Assembly (NCBI RefSeq): GCF_000003605.2
Contig: NW_003105604.1
Coordinates: 61,338-85,724 of the forward strand
From: Saccoglossus kowalevskii
Taxonomy: Eukaryota; Hemichordata; Enteropneusta; Harrimaniidae
Length of the DNA stretch: 24,387 nucleotides
Direction: 5' to 3'
Shown here piece by piece: positions 9,269-20,095 of the stretch. Position 1 is the first letter of the stretch. The number at the start of each line of letters is the position of its first letter. The notes beneath the pieces were generated by a model, which worked only from the letters and a program-made list of their open reading frames with translations, was not told the DNA's origin and searched no databases. A program made the translations under genes and the position numbers.

Positions 9269-11768
9269 CTATACACAGCAAAGGTTGGAACGAATTAACA
9301 TACGAATGATATATTTATATGCTAAATATTAATAATGCAACTTTAATTAGCTAATGATATTCGCTACAACTGCATCCTAATTGGGGCTCATTTGTTTATG
9401 AATTTTGTAAATGATTAAATCATTGTATGGTGTCTATCTTCCTTTAAATTTTTAACAGTAGTCGGTTATTCACTCGACGACGATGACGATTGCTAAATCC
9501 GATGTAAGAAGTTCAAGGGAGAATGGAGTTTTGAACCGAAGAATTGTTTCACTGGCAGGTGTTTGTGTTTGTTATTCAAAACTGTGAACTGTTATTATTT
9601 TATAAAATTAAACATTAATCTGTGTTGTTGTTTTTTTCGCATCATCTGCAATGCTAACTTACCTATTTAGTGTCTCGTGGGAAATTGGAACTGGTGCGTA
9701 CGCAATACGAAATGGAAGTTTCCTTTTGTCTTTCGTCTCTGTTAGAAAGAATGTCAAGTTGCGTTTTACGTCCGATGTTAGCGTGTAGGGTAGCCATACA
9801 GTTGAGCTGCCCATTAGTTCAAATTCTTGTAGAGATGAGCCGTCCGTGGTGTTCTGGGAATTTGATATGACTTTTGTTAATTTATTATTATAGTATTTCA
9901 CGGTGTTTGGGTTAATGACTGTAAGGTTTGTTTTCCAGCCTATTTCGCTTTCGAATCCTTTCAACACATTCACTCGCATCACGAAATCGTGATCATCAAT
10001 GGCGTGGCCACATCCGCGTAATAGATGAATCTTGTCCCCGACGAGGGCGCAAGACTTCTGCCTTTCGAGAGAGTAAAAGTTGTTTTCGTATTCATCCCGG
10101 AGATTTGGTGGTACCGTTTCGCCCATAGGCCATTGATTTTGGTGAAATGTCATCTGCGAGACTTTTACGTCATCCCTATATGTAGCCAAAATCGATTCCA
10201 AGTCCAACCACGAGGAAACGTTCTCCCTGCAAAAAAGAAAAGAAATATAATAACGTAATCGGCGAAACTTAGTGTGCAATGGTCAGTGTCGATTTACCAA
10301 AACGATTTGTTTTAATAATATATCACTGCAAAACGGAATTTAAAATACTGATGGGGTGCCGTTTGTGCATTTATTTGTCAAGCGGTTTTCGTGGGGTTTG
10401 GTTTTTTATATGTAAACATGCGACAATGTTTTCATTATTAATAAATTTCAAATTAATTGTATGGAAATTATCAGTTAACGTACTAGTTTTATTTATAAAT
10501 AATGCGATTAGTACAATATATTTATGTACACTTTATTATTTATAAATAATTTTACATTCATTACTTAAATGTTATTCATTATTTTTATTATGCAATTTTA
10601 TACAAACAATTGTGTGTGATTCATAATTAGAAAGGTGTTACATATCATGTATCGAATTATAGATTTATCATCGAAATAATTTATTTGACAATTAAAATAA
10701 AGAAACAACGAATCGTGTTACTAAGATACACAGTTTACTATTAAAAATCTATAATTCACATCTTGCCTTATTTCCATCAATGAGAAGTTCTGCTTACAAT
10801 CCACACATACAGCCTGTCTGTTTCCAATCGCCTTAGCATGAAGACCAGTCTTTGTCACATGTTTAATGATGTCATCGATTATCTGAGTGCTAAGGGAAAG
10901 AAAATATCAACGTACACACACCAATAGTGCATGATTGTGAGGTTGTCGCGATTTGTTCCCTGTCCCATATTTGTTGGTTATTATCCTAATATTGATGCTG
11001 TCTAAGCTAAAGGGTACACACATCATTTCAAGAGACATGGTCATAAGCCGTTATCGTATGCAGTGCGTTCGATTCCCATATCAAAAGTATATTTTCCACG
11101 CCCTATATACGCCGAACCAGGCCTATTTCAAACACGACACGGAGCCGGTATTGTGTCGATTTCAATCATTTCATTCAACTCGAAGTCACGTTTCATTACA
11201 AATTTCACAAAAGAACTGCCTGATTTGTTTTATTAGGAAGTAAACATGTCCATAATATTATTTATAAAACATATTGATGACTATCTCAGTACAATAGCAG
11301 TTGTGTGTGATATACAACTACGTGTTAATTGCTCTTATGGAAGTAACCCTGCGTGCCACAGGGATCACATCGGCTACACATGCTGTATGCACAATATCCA
11401 GCACAACACTGCCGCAATCACGCTTCACCAGTAAATACAATGAGGCATGCATAACACCCACAGTGACGTCCTGTATTTATATTCATTGCTCTCTACAAAA
11501 TATTAAAACAATAATGACTAAATAAAATCTGGAATATATCTACACCGCGTATTGGACATGACCGAGAAAGAATGGTGATACACATACAATTCTACATGCA
11601 TGTACAACGAATTTACTCTTACCCGTTAGTAGATTGAGTCGTTGTCTTGCGTACGAGTCCAGAGGTGTCCACCAGATAAGATATAAGCCGAACCCAAATT
11701 GCAGCTATGATTAGCAGTACAAACAAGGTCCTTAGTTTGTAACTGTATCTATGCCAAAATACATACAT
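9037..11768 (-). CDS. GT29 sialyltransferase-like protein, ST8Sia type, catalytically divergent (gene A)
   Basis: Four exons (11623-11768, 10767-10889, 9663-10226, 9037-9268) join in frame to 354 aa. All three introns are phase 2. The product looks like a type II Golgi membrane protein: short cytosolic tail, signal anchor (~residues 14-33, TLFVLLIIAAIWV), stem, then a GT29 domain. The L motif starts CALVG (149) and runs through GCG (161-163), FVMRVN and GWKTN. The S motif has TLG, LLCDSVDVYGF (Cys298). Cys149, 162, 298 and the terminal Cys354 match the ST8Sia disulfide set. GT29 enzymes move sialic acid from CMP-sialic acid to glycans. Oddities: the L motif has D for the usual Asn after CALVG and is one residue short. 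Motif III is absent (QLSN where HYYD is expected). The motif VS His-x4-Glu is displaced (His330-x3-Glu334). Six N-glycosylation sequons are present. It may be a pseudoenzyme. Confidence 0.87.
9663..10226 (-). CDS. Gene A exon 3 (GT29 L-motif exon)
   Basis: The acceptor CTTTTTTGCAG precedes GGAGAACG, and the donor AATAG|GTAAGT ends the exon; both sides are phase 2. It encodes ENVSSWLDLESIL, the L motif (CALVGDKIHLLRGCG, FVMRVN, TNLTVINPN) and the segment to AYAPVPISHETLN. Confidence 0.92.
10765..10766 (-). other. Non-canonical GC 5' splice site
   Basis: AAG|GCAAGA matches the strong consensus expected of GC-AG introns (AAG|GCAAGT) and is the only phase-compatible donor seen near the end of gene A exon 2. 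Confidence 0.6.
10767..10889 (-). CDS. Gene A exon 2 (stem region) with a GC splice donor
   Basis: A strong polypyrimidine acceptor, TTCTTTCCCTTAG, precedes CACTCAG. The exon encodes TQIIDDIIKHVTK, then ICVD-like stem sequence with CVDCKQNFSLMEI. It ends ATAAG|GCAAGA. This GC donor keeps phase 2, matching exon 3. The nearby GT site (GATT|GTAAGC) would end in phase 1 and break the frame. Confidence 0.68.
11623..11768 (-). CDS. Gene A exon 1 (cytosolic tail, membrane anchor)
   Basis: It starts MYVFWHRYSYKLRTLF and includes LLIIAAIWVRLISYLV, a single hydrophobic anchor after basic residues. It ends AACGG|GTAAGA in phase 2. I chose the ATG at 11768 because it has A at -3; an in-frame ATG three codons upstream (11775-11777) is the alternative. 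Confidence 0.8.
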
Positions 11769-11777
11769 GGTGTGCAT

Positions 11778-14640
11778 ATATACGATCAGTACCAGTTATT
11801 TTCACCGGTGGTAGAAAGATATGATGTTGTCAGCAGTCAGCATGTTACCGGCAGTCACTCCATCGAGTGTTTACTGAGCACGATAACACCAGTCATCCGC
11901 AAATAAACACATGTGTCGGATTATAATATACAGTATATTCTGCTACTGTAAATGAAACGTATTTTTGAATCAGTAGCGCCTGTTAGCCTTGTACGAAAAT
12001 ATAGTTACTGCAGAGGGCGTATTGACCGTTCATTAAAGTGTAAGTCAGTGGGCTAACAACAAAATTCTCTCGGATGAAGGAGCTTCGCAAATGTAACACA
12101 TGTAAACAGTTTTTTAATTACTTTACTGTTAATTAATTATTAATACTAATGTTAGCATTTTCACACTTTTCTGCATAATACTCAATTATCCAATGCGTAG
12201 TTTATACAGTTGATTTGAGGTTATATTTCACCCACAATCCCTTGCAGACAAAACAAAATGCTAAACAGTGAACGTATACAAGTTGATAAAGAGTAGATGT
12301 AAATTACTTTCTCTTGCATTCATGTAACGCTTTTATCTGAGAGTACCATGCTGTTACTCTGGACGTTCCTTTTAACATGCTACAAATCAAACAAATGTTC
12401 ACAATTATACGATTTAAGGCGTACATCAAACCAAAAGTCACTGTGAGTAATGTTTGTCTCTAATAAGTACGTTCACATTGTAGTGAGATAGTATCAATCA
12501 ATCACATTATCATGATGGTGAAAAATATGTCGTCACGGTGTAGTAATTTCCACGCCAACGGTGACTCTAATGGTGAACATCATTGGCTTCACAAATTTGC
12601 ACATTTGTGTTTATTTCCGGTTGCCTATTTTAACGATTACTAACGCCTACTCAGGGGTTGAGTGCAGAAACGATCACGTGACTGAGTTCAGCAGCTGATA
12701 TCATGATGCATGCACGTGTATATTAGGTGCGTCGTGTACATCCATAACTTACACTTGCCTCTTGGTAAACCATTCTTATATATCACACACAACATGTAAA
12801 CCGGCATTATAAAAAACTCATATATTTCTGTTTTAAATGTCGCATAACATTTTTGCATACACCAGACCTATTTTCTAATTTAAAACTTGCAACTTTAGGA
12901 TACAATGTCTGTAGTTCAAGAGAAAGATACAGTTCTATCGTAACTACGCAAACAATGAGACACTGACACCATCAACCGCAACAATTAACATTTGGTTGGT
13001 TCATCAATGAAAATCAAATTATTCCTTAGAAAAGGTTTTGAATTATTCATGAGTAAAGGACAAAGCGTCCGATGTACACTTTATTTTCATTTAGAATTAA
13101 TGCGGGTGAGACCAACTGTGAAACCACATTTTCTTTTAACGATTAACTCCTCGAAACGATTTACGAATTTCTAACACACTGGCAAAAGAGGTTTATATAT
13201 GGTATAGTACTCTATGACTCGTTGCTGTTGTTCGAACCATGCTCTTTTTATCTGGTAACTGAATCGGTCAGTGTTCTTGTTGGAAACTGTCAGGGTTTGC
13301 CCGTAAATCGACCCGGGAGAGTTACTATTTTAGGCCTGTTTACTGGTTATTCAGGCAGTTTTAGGAAATCGTTCTCTCATGCCAATCGTGCGTGATAGTG
13401 CTACTAAATCCTTACTTTTTTAAGGAAACTTTTTTTTAATCTAGTGGCGAGACTCGGTACGCAACCAAGTTACAGAACACAGCCAAGTTATATGAAATAT
13501 TCACTCTGCTAACTCAGCTAAGCGCTGATCGACGAAGGAATGCAGCGAAGTGTCCCCGTGTTTACACAGGCATTGTATCAAGTGTACACCCGGATCGTGT
13601 GTTTTTTTTTCTGATCTGATCATCAGCCCATTGTTCTTCTGCACAAGGAGGATTACATAGCATACGCAAGCATCAACCACGACGAGTTTTGTAGACAAGT
13701 TGTCAAGAACTGGTGGACTCGACTATGAGAAATAGTTAGGCAATTGACTATTCGGACGCTTACTGATTAAACTGAATTGGTAAAATTACCCCAAACAATA
13801 CTGCTTAATCTTTTATGCGTTAACCAATTTCGGGGCATGATTAATCATTGACGTATAACTCGTATGGTATGTTTTAGTGCATATGACACTACAGGATATA
13901 ATAAACAACCATGTATGCGTAATGTGTAGGCTGCACCAGACAAACATTATGCATCATACTACAGTGCAATTTCATCTTATTTCCAAATCATAACATCTCA
14001 ATTTGCTAATTTGTAGCACTGTTGCATAACAGTTTGAATAATGTGTTCATATCTTTTGAAATAAAAGAAACAAAACGATTTTATTTCTCTCTAATAACAT
14101 GGTAAATACATGTATATTCACCAAATAATAATTACATTAGCGTTAACATTACATGAATAATCAAAAACAAATCACGAAACTAATAACAATAATGATGATA
14201 TGGATGATATGATGTTGATTGAGTAAAAAATAGCTTAGAGCTAGTCTAGTCTGATTTTCTGTGAATACTTAAAAAGTATTTGACTTGGAGAGCTACTTGC
14301 ATTATTCGTGAAGAACAAGATGGTATCCTACACTAGGGTTGTATGAGTGACAAAACTGAACACAAACATACAGTAATAAAAAACAACAAAATAAGTAAAT
14401 AAATTGTTTAGTATTTTGAAATTCAAATTGGCCACTACTTTTAAAGATCGGGGGAATTTTCTCGTTGCTATTTATAGTCAGTGGAGTTGGCCTGCTTTTA
14501 CAAACACAGTTAATTCAACGGGTTCAGTATTAGGGAATCGTGGGGTAATGTTGGAAGCATCTATTAGTATTGTGAGGGCAAATTATCCCAGCCACATGCT
14601 TTATTTGAATTTAAATTCTATAGTAGGTTTGTAAGTTCAG
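11778..14640. other. Upstream of gene A and intergenic DNA
   Basis: The first few hundred bases (11.78-12.1 kb) should hold the gene A promoter and 5' UTR; I see no distinct core element. The rest is AT-rich with no recognisable gene. A 65-codon minus-strand open frame at 13501-13698 has no recognised family. Confidence 0.45.
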
Positions 14641-14989
14641 CCATATCTGCTGGTTTAAAGGGACCACCGCGCTTTAAGAACGAATGTAAATTTGGATTGT
14701 GGTCCTTGCTTTGAATTTGAAGATACCATTGAGAAAATTCGAACAGTTTTCCCCACTAACTTTTCGACATTTTTGAAATAAAAATAAATCGGAAGTGGTC
14801 ATTTTAAAACCTTTTTTGATTTTTTTGTTGTTGCATTACTCTTATATGGGCTACCTATTTCTGTTCACGAAAAATAAGAACTTTAGCGGTCACTTGACGA
14901 TTTATATTACCCTTACATTGAAATTGGAAAACAGGGGGACAATCTGCTTGACAACTTACTTCAGAACCACACAACACATTGAACTGAAA

Positions 14990-15640
14990 TTTGTATGAAG
15001 GGCAAAGCACTTTATAATTGGTCACGTGTTTTGGCCGCCATCTTAAGTTCCTTTAAATAGATTAGCTGATCGATATAACATTTTCTAAACTGAATTACTT
15101 CAGACAGCAGAGAAATTATGGAATCAGTTATGTTATTTGGCCGTTATTTTGGATTTCTATAAAAAATGACAATAATCTTGAGCAATTTCTTTCACGAGTG
15201 CTTTAACCAATTTATGTGTACTATATGTGTATGTAGTATCTATGGTCTAAACCGCTTACGAAAAAATAAAATAATTTTGACCAGTGGCTTTTGACGTGAT
15301 TTGGACGCCATCATCGATTCCCAGTAAAATGGCGAGTATTTGTTTTTATCAATGATTTTGCCAATTGAGTTCAATTGTGCACGTAGTATCTATGGCCAAA
15401 GCCTCGAAAAAAATCTGCTTAGTCATATGTTCCCTCTGCCATCTTGGATTTCTGGTAAAAATGACAAATAGTTTGATCATTAGTTCATCATGAGTACTTT
15501 AACCAATTGACTAGAGGGTATGCATGTAGTACCTATAAAAAAAGGCTTTTACGAAGAAAATAAAATAATTTAGATCAGTCACATGGTTTGATCGCCATCT
15601 TGGATTTTACTTGAAGGATCTCTCTCATTGCCGTTTTTTG
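14990..15640. repeat. Degenerate tandem repeat, ~130-165 bp unit
   Basis: GCCATCTTGGATTTCTGGT-like blocks recur at ~15032, 15139, 15303, 15435 and 15589. CCAATT followed by GTAGTATCTATGG recurs at ~15207, 15361 and 15503. ACGAA(G)AAAATAAAATAAT recurs before the next block. Copies are diverged and uneven in length. Related but weaker sequence may extend back to ~14640. Confidence 0.8.
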
Positions 15641-16467
15641 CGCAAGCTGTTTGTGAACACCACCGTATTGACAATGTTTTTATTTGATGCACCTAACTTA
15701 TAAATATGTACCTAATAAATATGTAACACTTCCAGTCAGTGTAGCGCCCTCTTTAGTCAAAACTTTCGTTTGGAATACAGATATTATTGTGCGAGAACAG
15801 ATTTTTGGATAAAACACCTAGTAGTCCAATATACAGTACTGTACTTGTATCAACAGTAATGTATTTAAGACGTGCCAGTGGTGTTGCTATCGTCCATGAT
15901 TTTCACCGTGTTTGTGTATTATTATTTTTTATGGGAATATTATTTTCTGTAACTTTCCCTGCATTTTTTAAGCACATCATTTTATATTCAATTATCTCTT
16001 CCAACTATAGTGGTCAACCCATTGTTTAAATATAATAAATATAACAAGATAACGTTATATCTAACTACTCCATTTTTGTTTTCCAAGGATAGCAGAAACA
16101 CAGTCGTTATTGGCCTTAGAGTATGCACTTACATAAATACTGGGGTTCGTCTATCAAAATATATCATAATATTAATCCAGAATATAATACTCTATTTGTT
16201 GTATTACGTTATGTGTAAAAAATAAATGTGTGTTTATGGTGACAAAAGTGATATTTTAATGATCCCATATATACAATATAGTATTTTCTATCTGCTTTGC
16301 ATGCACTTACGTGATACGTGAATAATATCGATGTGTTGAAGTTCAAAATAAGCTATATTTTTTAATAATCTAGTATACACTATATACAATTATCGTGTTT
16401 TTATTATAATCTGTCAGGTTTTTAATTTTCATTCAAACATTTGTTTTGAGCTTTTACTTGATTTTAT
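15641..16467. other. AT-rich intergenic stretch
   Basis: Several overlapping open frames of 70-80 codons are present, with composition typical of AT-rich non-coding DNA. Nothing recognisable. Confidence 0.5.
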
Positions 16468-17070
16468 TGAATTAGTTTTCGCGTATCTGTTGACCGACTT
16501 ATTTAGCTGATTACTAGTGAATGGCTGTGTTATATTTGTCATCATTTAGGCTCATGCGAGGTCCTGGACGGAACTTGTCTCAGTGATTTGGAACTAATTA
16601 CGAGATAACCGTCGCTATTCGGACTACTATTTCTGACAGTTGGTATTTTCAGTTAGTAATATAGTGAATGATTAATCAAAAGATATGACGTGTCCAGTAC
16701 TTAGTGTGATTGGCTGTATGGTCGAAGGCCACGCCTTAGAGTCTATAAACTTCTTTTTAATAGGTTGAGTCTTTGATACGTAATAAACAGTCTAAGTCCT
16801 TGGTCACGGAGAGAGAGAGAGAGAACTCCACGAGGCGAAAGAGTCTTGGTCAGTGCTGGGCAGAGACCCCGACGAGGCAGTTTGCTTCGAGGCGTTCTCG
16901 ATGTGGCTAAAGACTAGCTATTGAAACGTATTTCGTTGTGTGCGTCTGTTTGACTGTAAAGCTTAAGTGACTTTCCGGTCCAGTACCTCAAGCAGACGAG
17001 ATATAGAGACCAGACGAGAATTTCCCCTGACACGTGTTTGAGAAACCCAGACCAGAAGAATTCCCCCGTG
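16468..17070 (+). mobile_element. Dispersed element R1, copy 1
   Basis: It shares with copies 2 and 3 the order GGACGGAACTTG..CTCAGTG, GATTAATCAAAAGATATGAC, AATAAA, a G/T-rich GTCTTGG segment, GAAACGTATTTCGTTGTGTG, GACGAGATATAGAGAC and a terminal AATTCCCCC block. It starts at TGAATTAG, five bases short of copy 3. Flanks ATTTTAT and ATATTAT agree at 6 of 7 bases. Orientation is arbitrary. Confidence 0.75.
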
Positions 17071-17193
17071 ATATTATTCTAAAATTGTATGGCATATTGT
17101 CGTAATTAAATTCGGTGTTTACATATTGTCATTTCTTATCTGTGATAATATGCGGTGTTTTTGCTTGGTCAATAATGGCATGTTTGATTCTCG

Positions 17194-17761
17194 TGTCATG
17201 AATTTGTTTTTTTGGACGGAACTTGGCTCAGTGATTTGGAACTAATTACGAGATAACCGTCGCTATTCTGACTATCGATTCTCACAGTTGGTATTCATAG
17301 TTATTAATGTAGTGAACGATTAATCAAAAGATATGACGTATTCAGTACTTAGTGTGATTGGCTTTATGATTGAAAATTACGCCTTAGAGTCTTTTTACTG
17401 TTTTGTAATTGGTTAGAGTTTTGAAAATGAATAAAGAGAGTTTGAGTTGGTCTTGGGGAGTACAGCACGACAGACGCAGTGAGTGCAGTCCTTGGGGCGA
17501 GTGTTGACGCAGTCTAAGAGAGTCTTGGGTCAGCCTTGCGATAGTCTTGGGGACTTTTCCCCGGGGCGCTGAGTCTTATAGAGTGCTCGATTGACCGACT
17601 AAGATGAGAGCTGAAACGTATTTCGTTGTGTGTGTCTTATTTGACTGTAAAGTAGAAGTGACTTTCCCGATCCCATACCTCAAGGGGACGAGATATAGAG
17701 ACGAGACGAGCTTTCCCCCTGACACGTGTGGAGAACCCCGTGGAGAAGAATTTTCCCCCTG
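17194..17761 (+). mobile_element. Dispersed element R1, copy 2 (internal deletion)
   Basis: It begins TGTCATGAATTTG and ends CCCCCTG exactly as copy 3 does, but lacks ~90 bp after the start. Flanks ATTCTCG (17187-17193) and ATACTCG (17762-17768) agree at 6 of 7 bases. AATAAA is followed by GTTTGAGTTGGTCTTGGGG. Confidence 0.8.
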
Positions 17762-17768
17762 ATACTCG

Positions 17769-18249
17769 TGTCATTAACCATATGTCCTAAACGAACGAAT
17801 GCATTATTTAAGGTACCTGTTCTCCATCATCATCACCTTGATTATCTATTTTTTACTGAATGAAAATCATAATGCCTTGAATGTTAGCAAGATGTCTATA
17901 TCCATTTGTTCATCATCATGCAAATTTAAATAGACAGTTAATATCAATGTATAACTTTCGGATAATTTGAAGTTCCTAAAAATAACTAAGCAAAATTTGG
18001 CAAAAAATATTCTAGCCAACGTGTTAACACTACATGTATTATAATAATCTCTATATCTCTTATAGAACAACATGACATAGCCCCCACTTGTAAGATATGA
18101 TTATAGTTGGCTATGAATTATAAAATTTGAATGTATATGTATAAAATCGGGTAGGAAGGAAGTTAACAGCTAGGACATCTCTATTATCAATTTTAACAAA
18201 AAATCACAATCAATTGAATATGGAAATTCAATTGAGTCAATATTAACTA
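17769..18249. other. AT-rich intergenic stretch
   Basis: Lies between R1 copy 2 and the 160-bp tandem array. No gene or structure recognised; a 68-codon minus-strand frame here has no recognisable content. Confidence 0.5.
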
Positions 18250-19163
18250 GCAAATACATGAACTATTAGTTCACAAGATATTAAAAAAAATTCAAAAATC
18301 ATTAAATATGCAAATGAGCTTGTTAAATTGAAACTCAATATTGCATAGCATATATCTCATATTGACAAATCAAGTCTCTACCAAGTTTGGTCTGATTTGA
18401 ACTTTTAGTCCACAAGATATTAACAAGAATTCAAATTAATAATTCAAAGGAGCTCATTAGTTGATTCCTTGAAAAAAATCAATCAATGTGCATCTGTACC
18501 AGTGATCACTCTGTCTTTGTACCAAGTCTCAGCAAAATCGGTCTAGGCACCTCCGAGAAATGATGAAGGACACACACAAAAAACTGTTACAGGATTTCGA
18601 CATTCAGAATGGCCGCCAGGCAACCATATTTTATCAAATCAGGAAATAAATCCATGTGATATATGTATACCTCCTCACTGTGTCTTTGTACCTAGTATCA
18701 TTGAAATCAGTCAAGGCATCTCTGAGAAAGATCAATGGACAGACAAATGCCATGATTAACAATCAAAATGCCTGCCAGTCGGTCATATTTGATCATTTCA
18801 AAAAAGTAAAACAACGTGCATCTGTATGGGTGGTCCCTTTGTCTTTGTAACAAGTCTCAACAACATCGGTCAAGCCATCTCCGAGAAATGACGATGGACA
18901 CACTAGGACTGAATTTGACTAAATTTTGGCATTAAAAATGACATCCAGTCTGCCATATTTTATCGAAACGGAAAATAAATTGACGTGCACATGTATGGTT
19001 GACCACTATGTTATTGTACCAAGTTTCAAAAAAATCGGTTCCGTCATCTACGAAAAATCACTCCGGATGGACTGACGGTCTGACGGACTGACAGACACAC
19101 TGAAGAACTGACGAAGGCGAAACTACAAGTCCCCCCGGATTTTGTCAGGGTGGGGCTAATAAT
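18250..19163. repeat. Tandem array, ~160-170 bp unit, with a distinct 3' end
   Basis: Four units start with GTGCATCTGTA-like words at 18488, 18656, 18816 and 18985. Each continues TGTCTTTGTACCAAGT, TCA..AAAATCGGTC, CATCTCCGAGAAATGA, GGAC and a GCC..CATATTTTATC block. Two related, AT-richer ~140-bp units (TTAGTCCACAAGATATTAA) precede them at ~18260 and 18400. The array ends with GACTGACGGTCTGACGGACT, then CTACAAGTCCCCCCGGATT and GGGGCTAATAA. From memory this resembles widespread repeats in marine invertebrate genomes; not checked. Confidence 0.82.
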
Positions 19164-19836
19164 ATAACTCTAAGTTTAAAAAGAAGTAAATATAATACTG
19201 TCTATATACGAACTGACATATATATTAGTTTGCATTCGTTTGGAAAATGTGTGGCATTCGGTGAACTTTATTTCAAATTCCAGCACCAGTAATCCTTCAA
19301 TGGTCGCAACTACACTATACAAGTATAACTAAAATTACGCCCTAACTACAACTGGCGACATTCTGTACACGGTTTCATTTGCAATTGAAAATGGCAAAAT
19401 ATTTGTATAAAGATAGTCTTATGACATTCATCTAGCTCCTTGGTACATTTGTTCTGAACGTTTTTATTAAAGTATTGTTTAATTAAAAACTGGCAAAAAT
19501 AATACCCGACATAGCTCACTCGAATGTGGTTGTATCTTCACATTTCTATTTGTGGCAAATATGTTTTGCTTTTTTTTGTATAAAAATTACATTTTCGATT
19601 ACTTCATATTAAATGTATTCTCTAGTATAATGATATAAATAATAACAGCATAACAAGACATATTACCTGCTTGTAACCAGCAATGCTGTTTGTAGCTAAT
19701 AATAATATGTATGTGCGCCTATGCCTGCATAACGGGTTTCTCCAGCAGACGATTCACAACAACCAATGTTTTATTCGTATTATTTTCACCAGCATTATTG
19801 AGATTAGTCTAGAAGATTATATTACTATCTACCATA
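19164..19836. other. Downstream region of gene B
   Basis: Non-coding. It includes the likely gene B 3' UTR with an AATAAA on the minus strand at 19770-19775. Nothing else recognised. Confidence 0.5.
19770..19775 (-). promoter_or_regulatory. Candidate polyadenylation signal of gene B
   Basis: AATAAA on the minus strand, 61 bases past the gene B stop codon; a usual position for a short 3' UTR. Confidence 0.5.
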
Positions 19837-20095
19837 TCAAGTACATTTCCCCGTAACCAGTCTCAAAATCCTGTTTTTATGTAAAGTCTGTAAAAGTTCA
19901 AATTCTTCATTCCAACCATGCATCTCAGAGACAGTTTCTTTTTTCAACTCGTCGTAATAGTGGAAAGGAATGGACTTGCCCTCTTGATCAACGGTGAATG
20001 GATAAAAGCCGTACAAATTAACATTTTCACAAAATGCCAATGCAGTTACCACTGCCCTCAGCCCATGAGTAGGTAGGCTTTGTAAATTAAGTATG
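19837..20095 (-). CDS. Gene B exon 4 (S motif, motif III, motif VS)
   Basis: The acceptor TTTCTTCGTAG precedes CATACTT. It encodes SILNLQSLPTHG, the S motif Cys (AFCENVNLYGF), IPFHYYDEL, EMHGWNEEFELL and LVTGKCT, then stop. All late catalytic motifs of GT29 are present. Confidence 0.92.

Noticed and set aside
9670-10545. Several plus-strand open frames opposite and beside gene A exon 3
   Set aside because: Shadows of the GT29 exon or AT-rich noise with no splice signals or family resemblance.
11040-11085. GTTCGATTCCC resembling a tRNA T-arm
   Set aside because: No matching A box, anticodon arm or acceptor stem in the surrounding sequence.
13450-13530. tRNA-like A/B boxes on the minus strand (TAGCTGAGTTAG and GGTTGCGTACC)
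   Set aside because: No cloverleaf can be drawn and the B box has several mismatches.
13501-13698. Minus-strand 65-codon frame ending HSFVDQRLAELAE
   Set aside because: Somewhat protein-like at its end, but no family recognised and no donor or acceptor supporting an exon.
15787-16225. Overlapping plus-strand frames with hydrophobic products
   Set aside because: Composition is what AT-rich non-coding DNA gives; no start context, family or splice support.
17215-17290. tRNA-like A box (TGGCTCAGTGA) suggesting R1 is a tRNA-derived SINE
   Set aside because: A B-box-like word is seen only in copy 2 and is weak; no poly-A or simple-repeat tail follows.
17600-17640. Hammerhead-ribozyme-like GAAAC with a short TATTTCGT stem in R1
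   Set aside because: The essential CTGANGA core is absent in all three copies (AAGATGA or AAGACGA instead) and there is no room for stem II.
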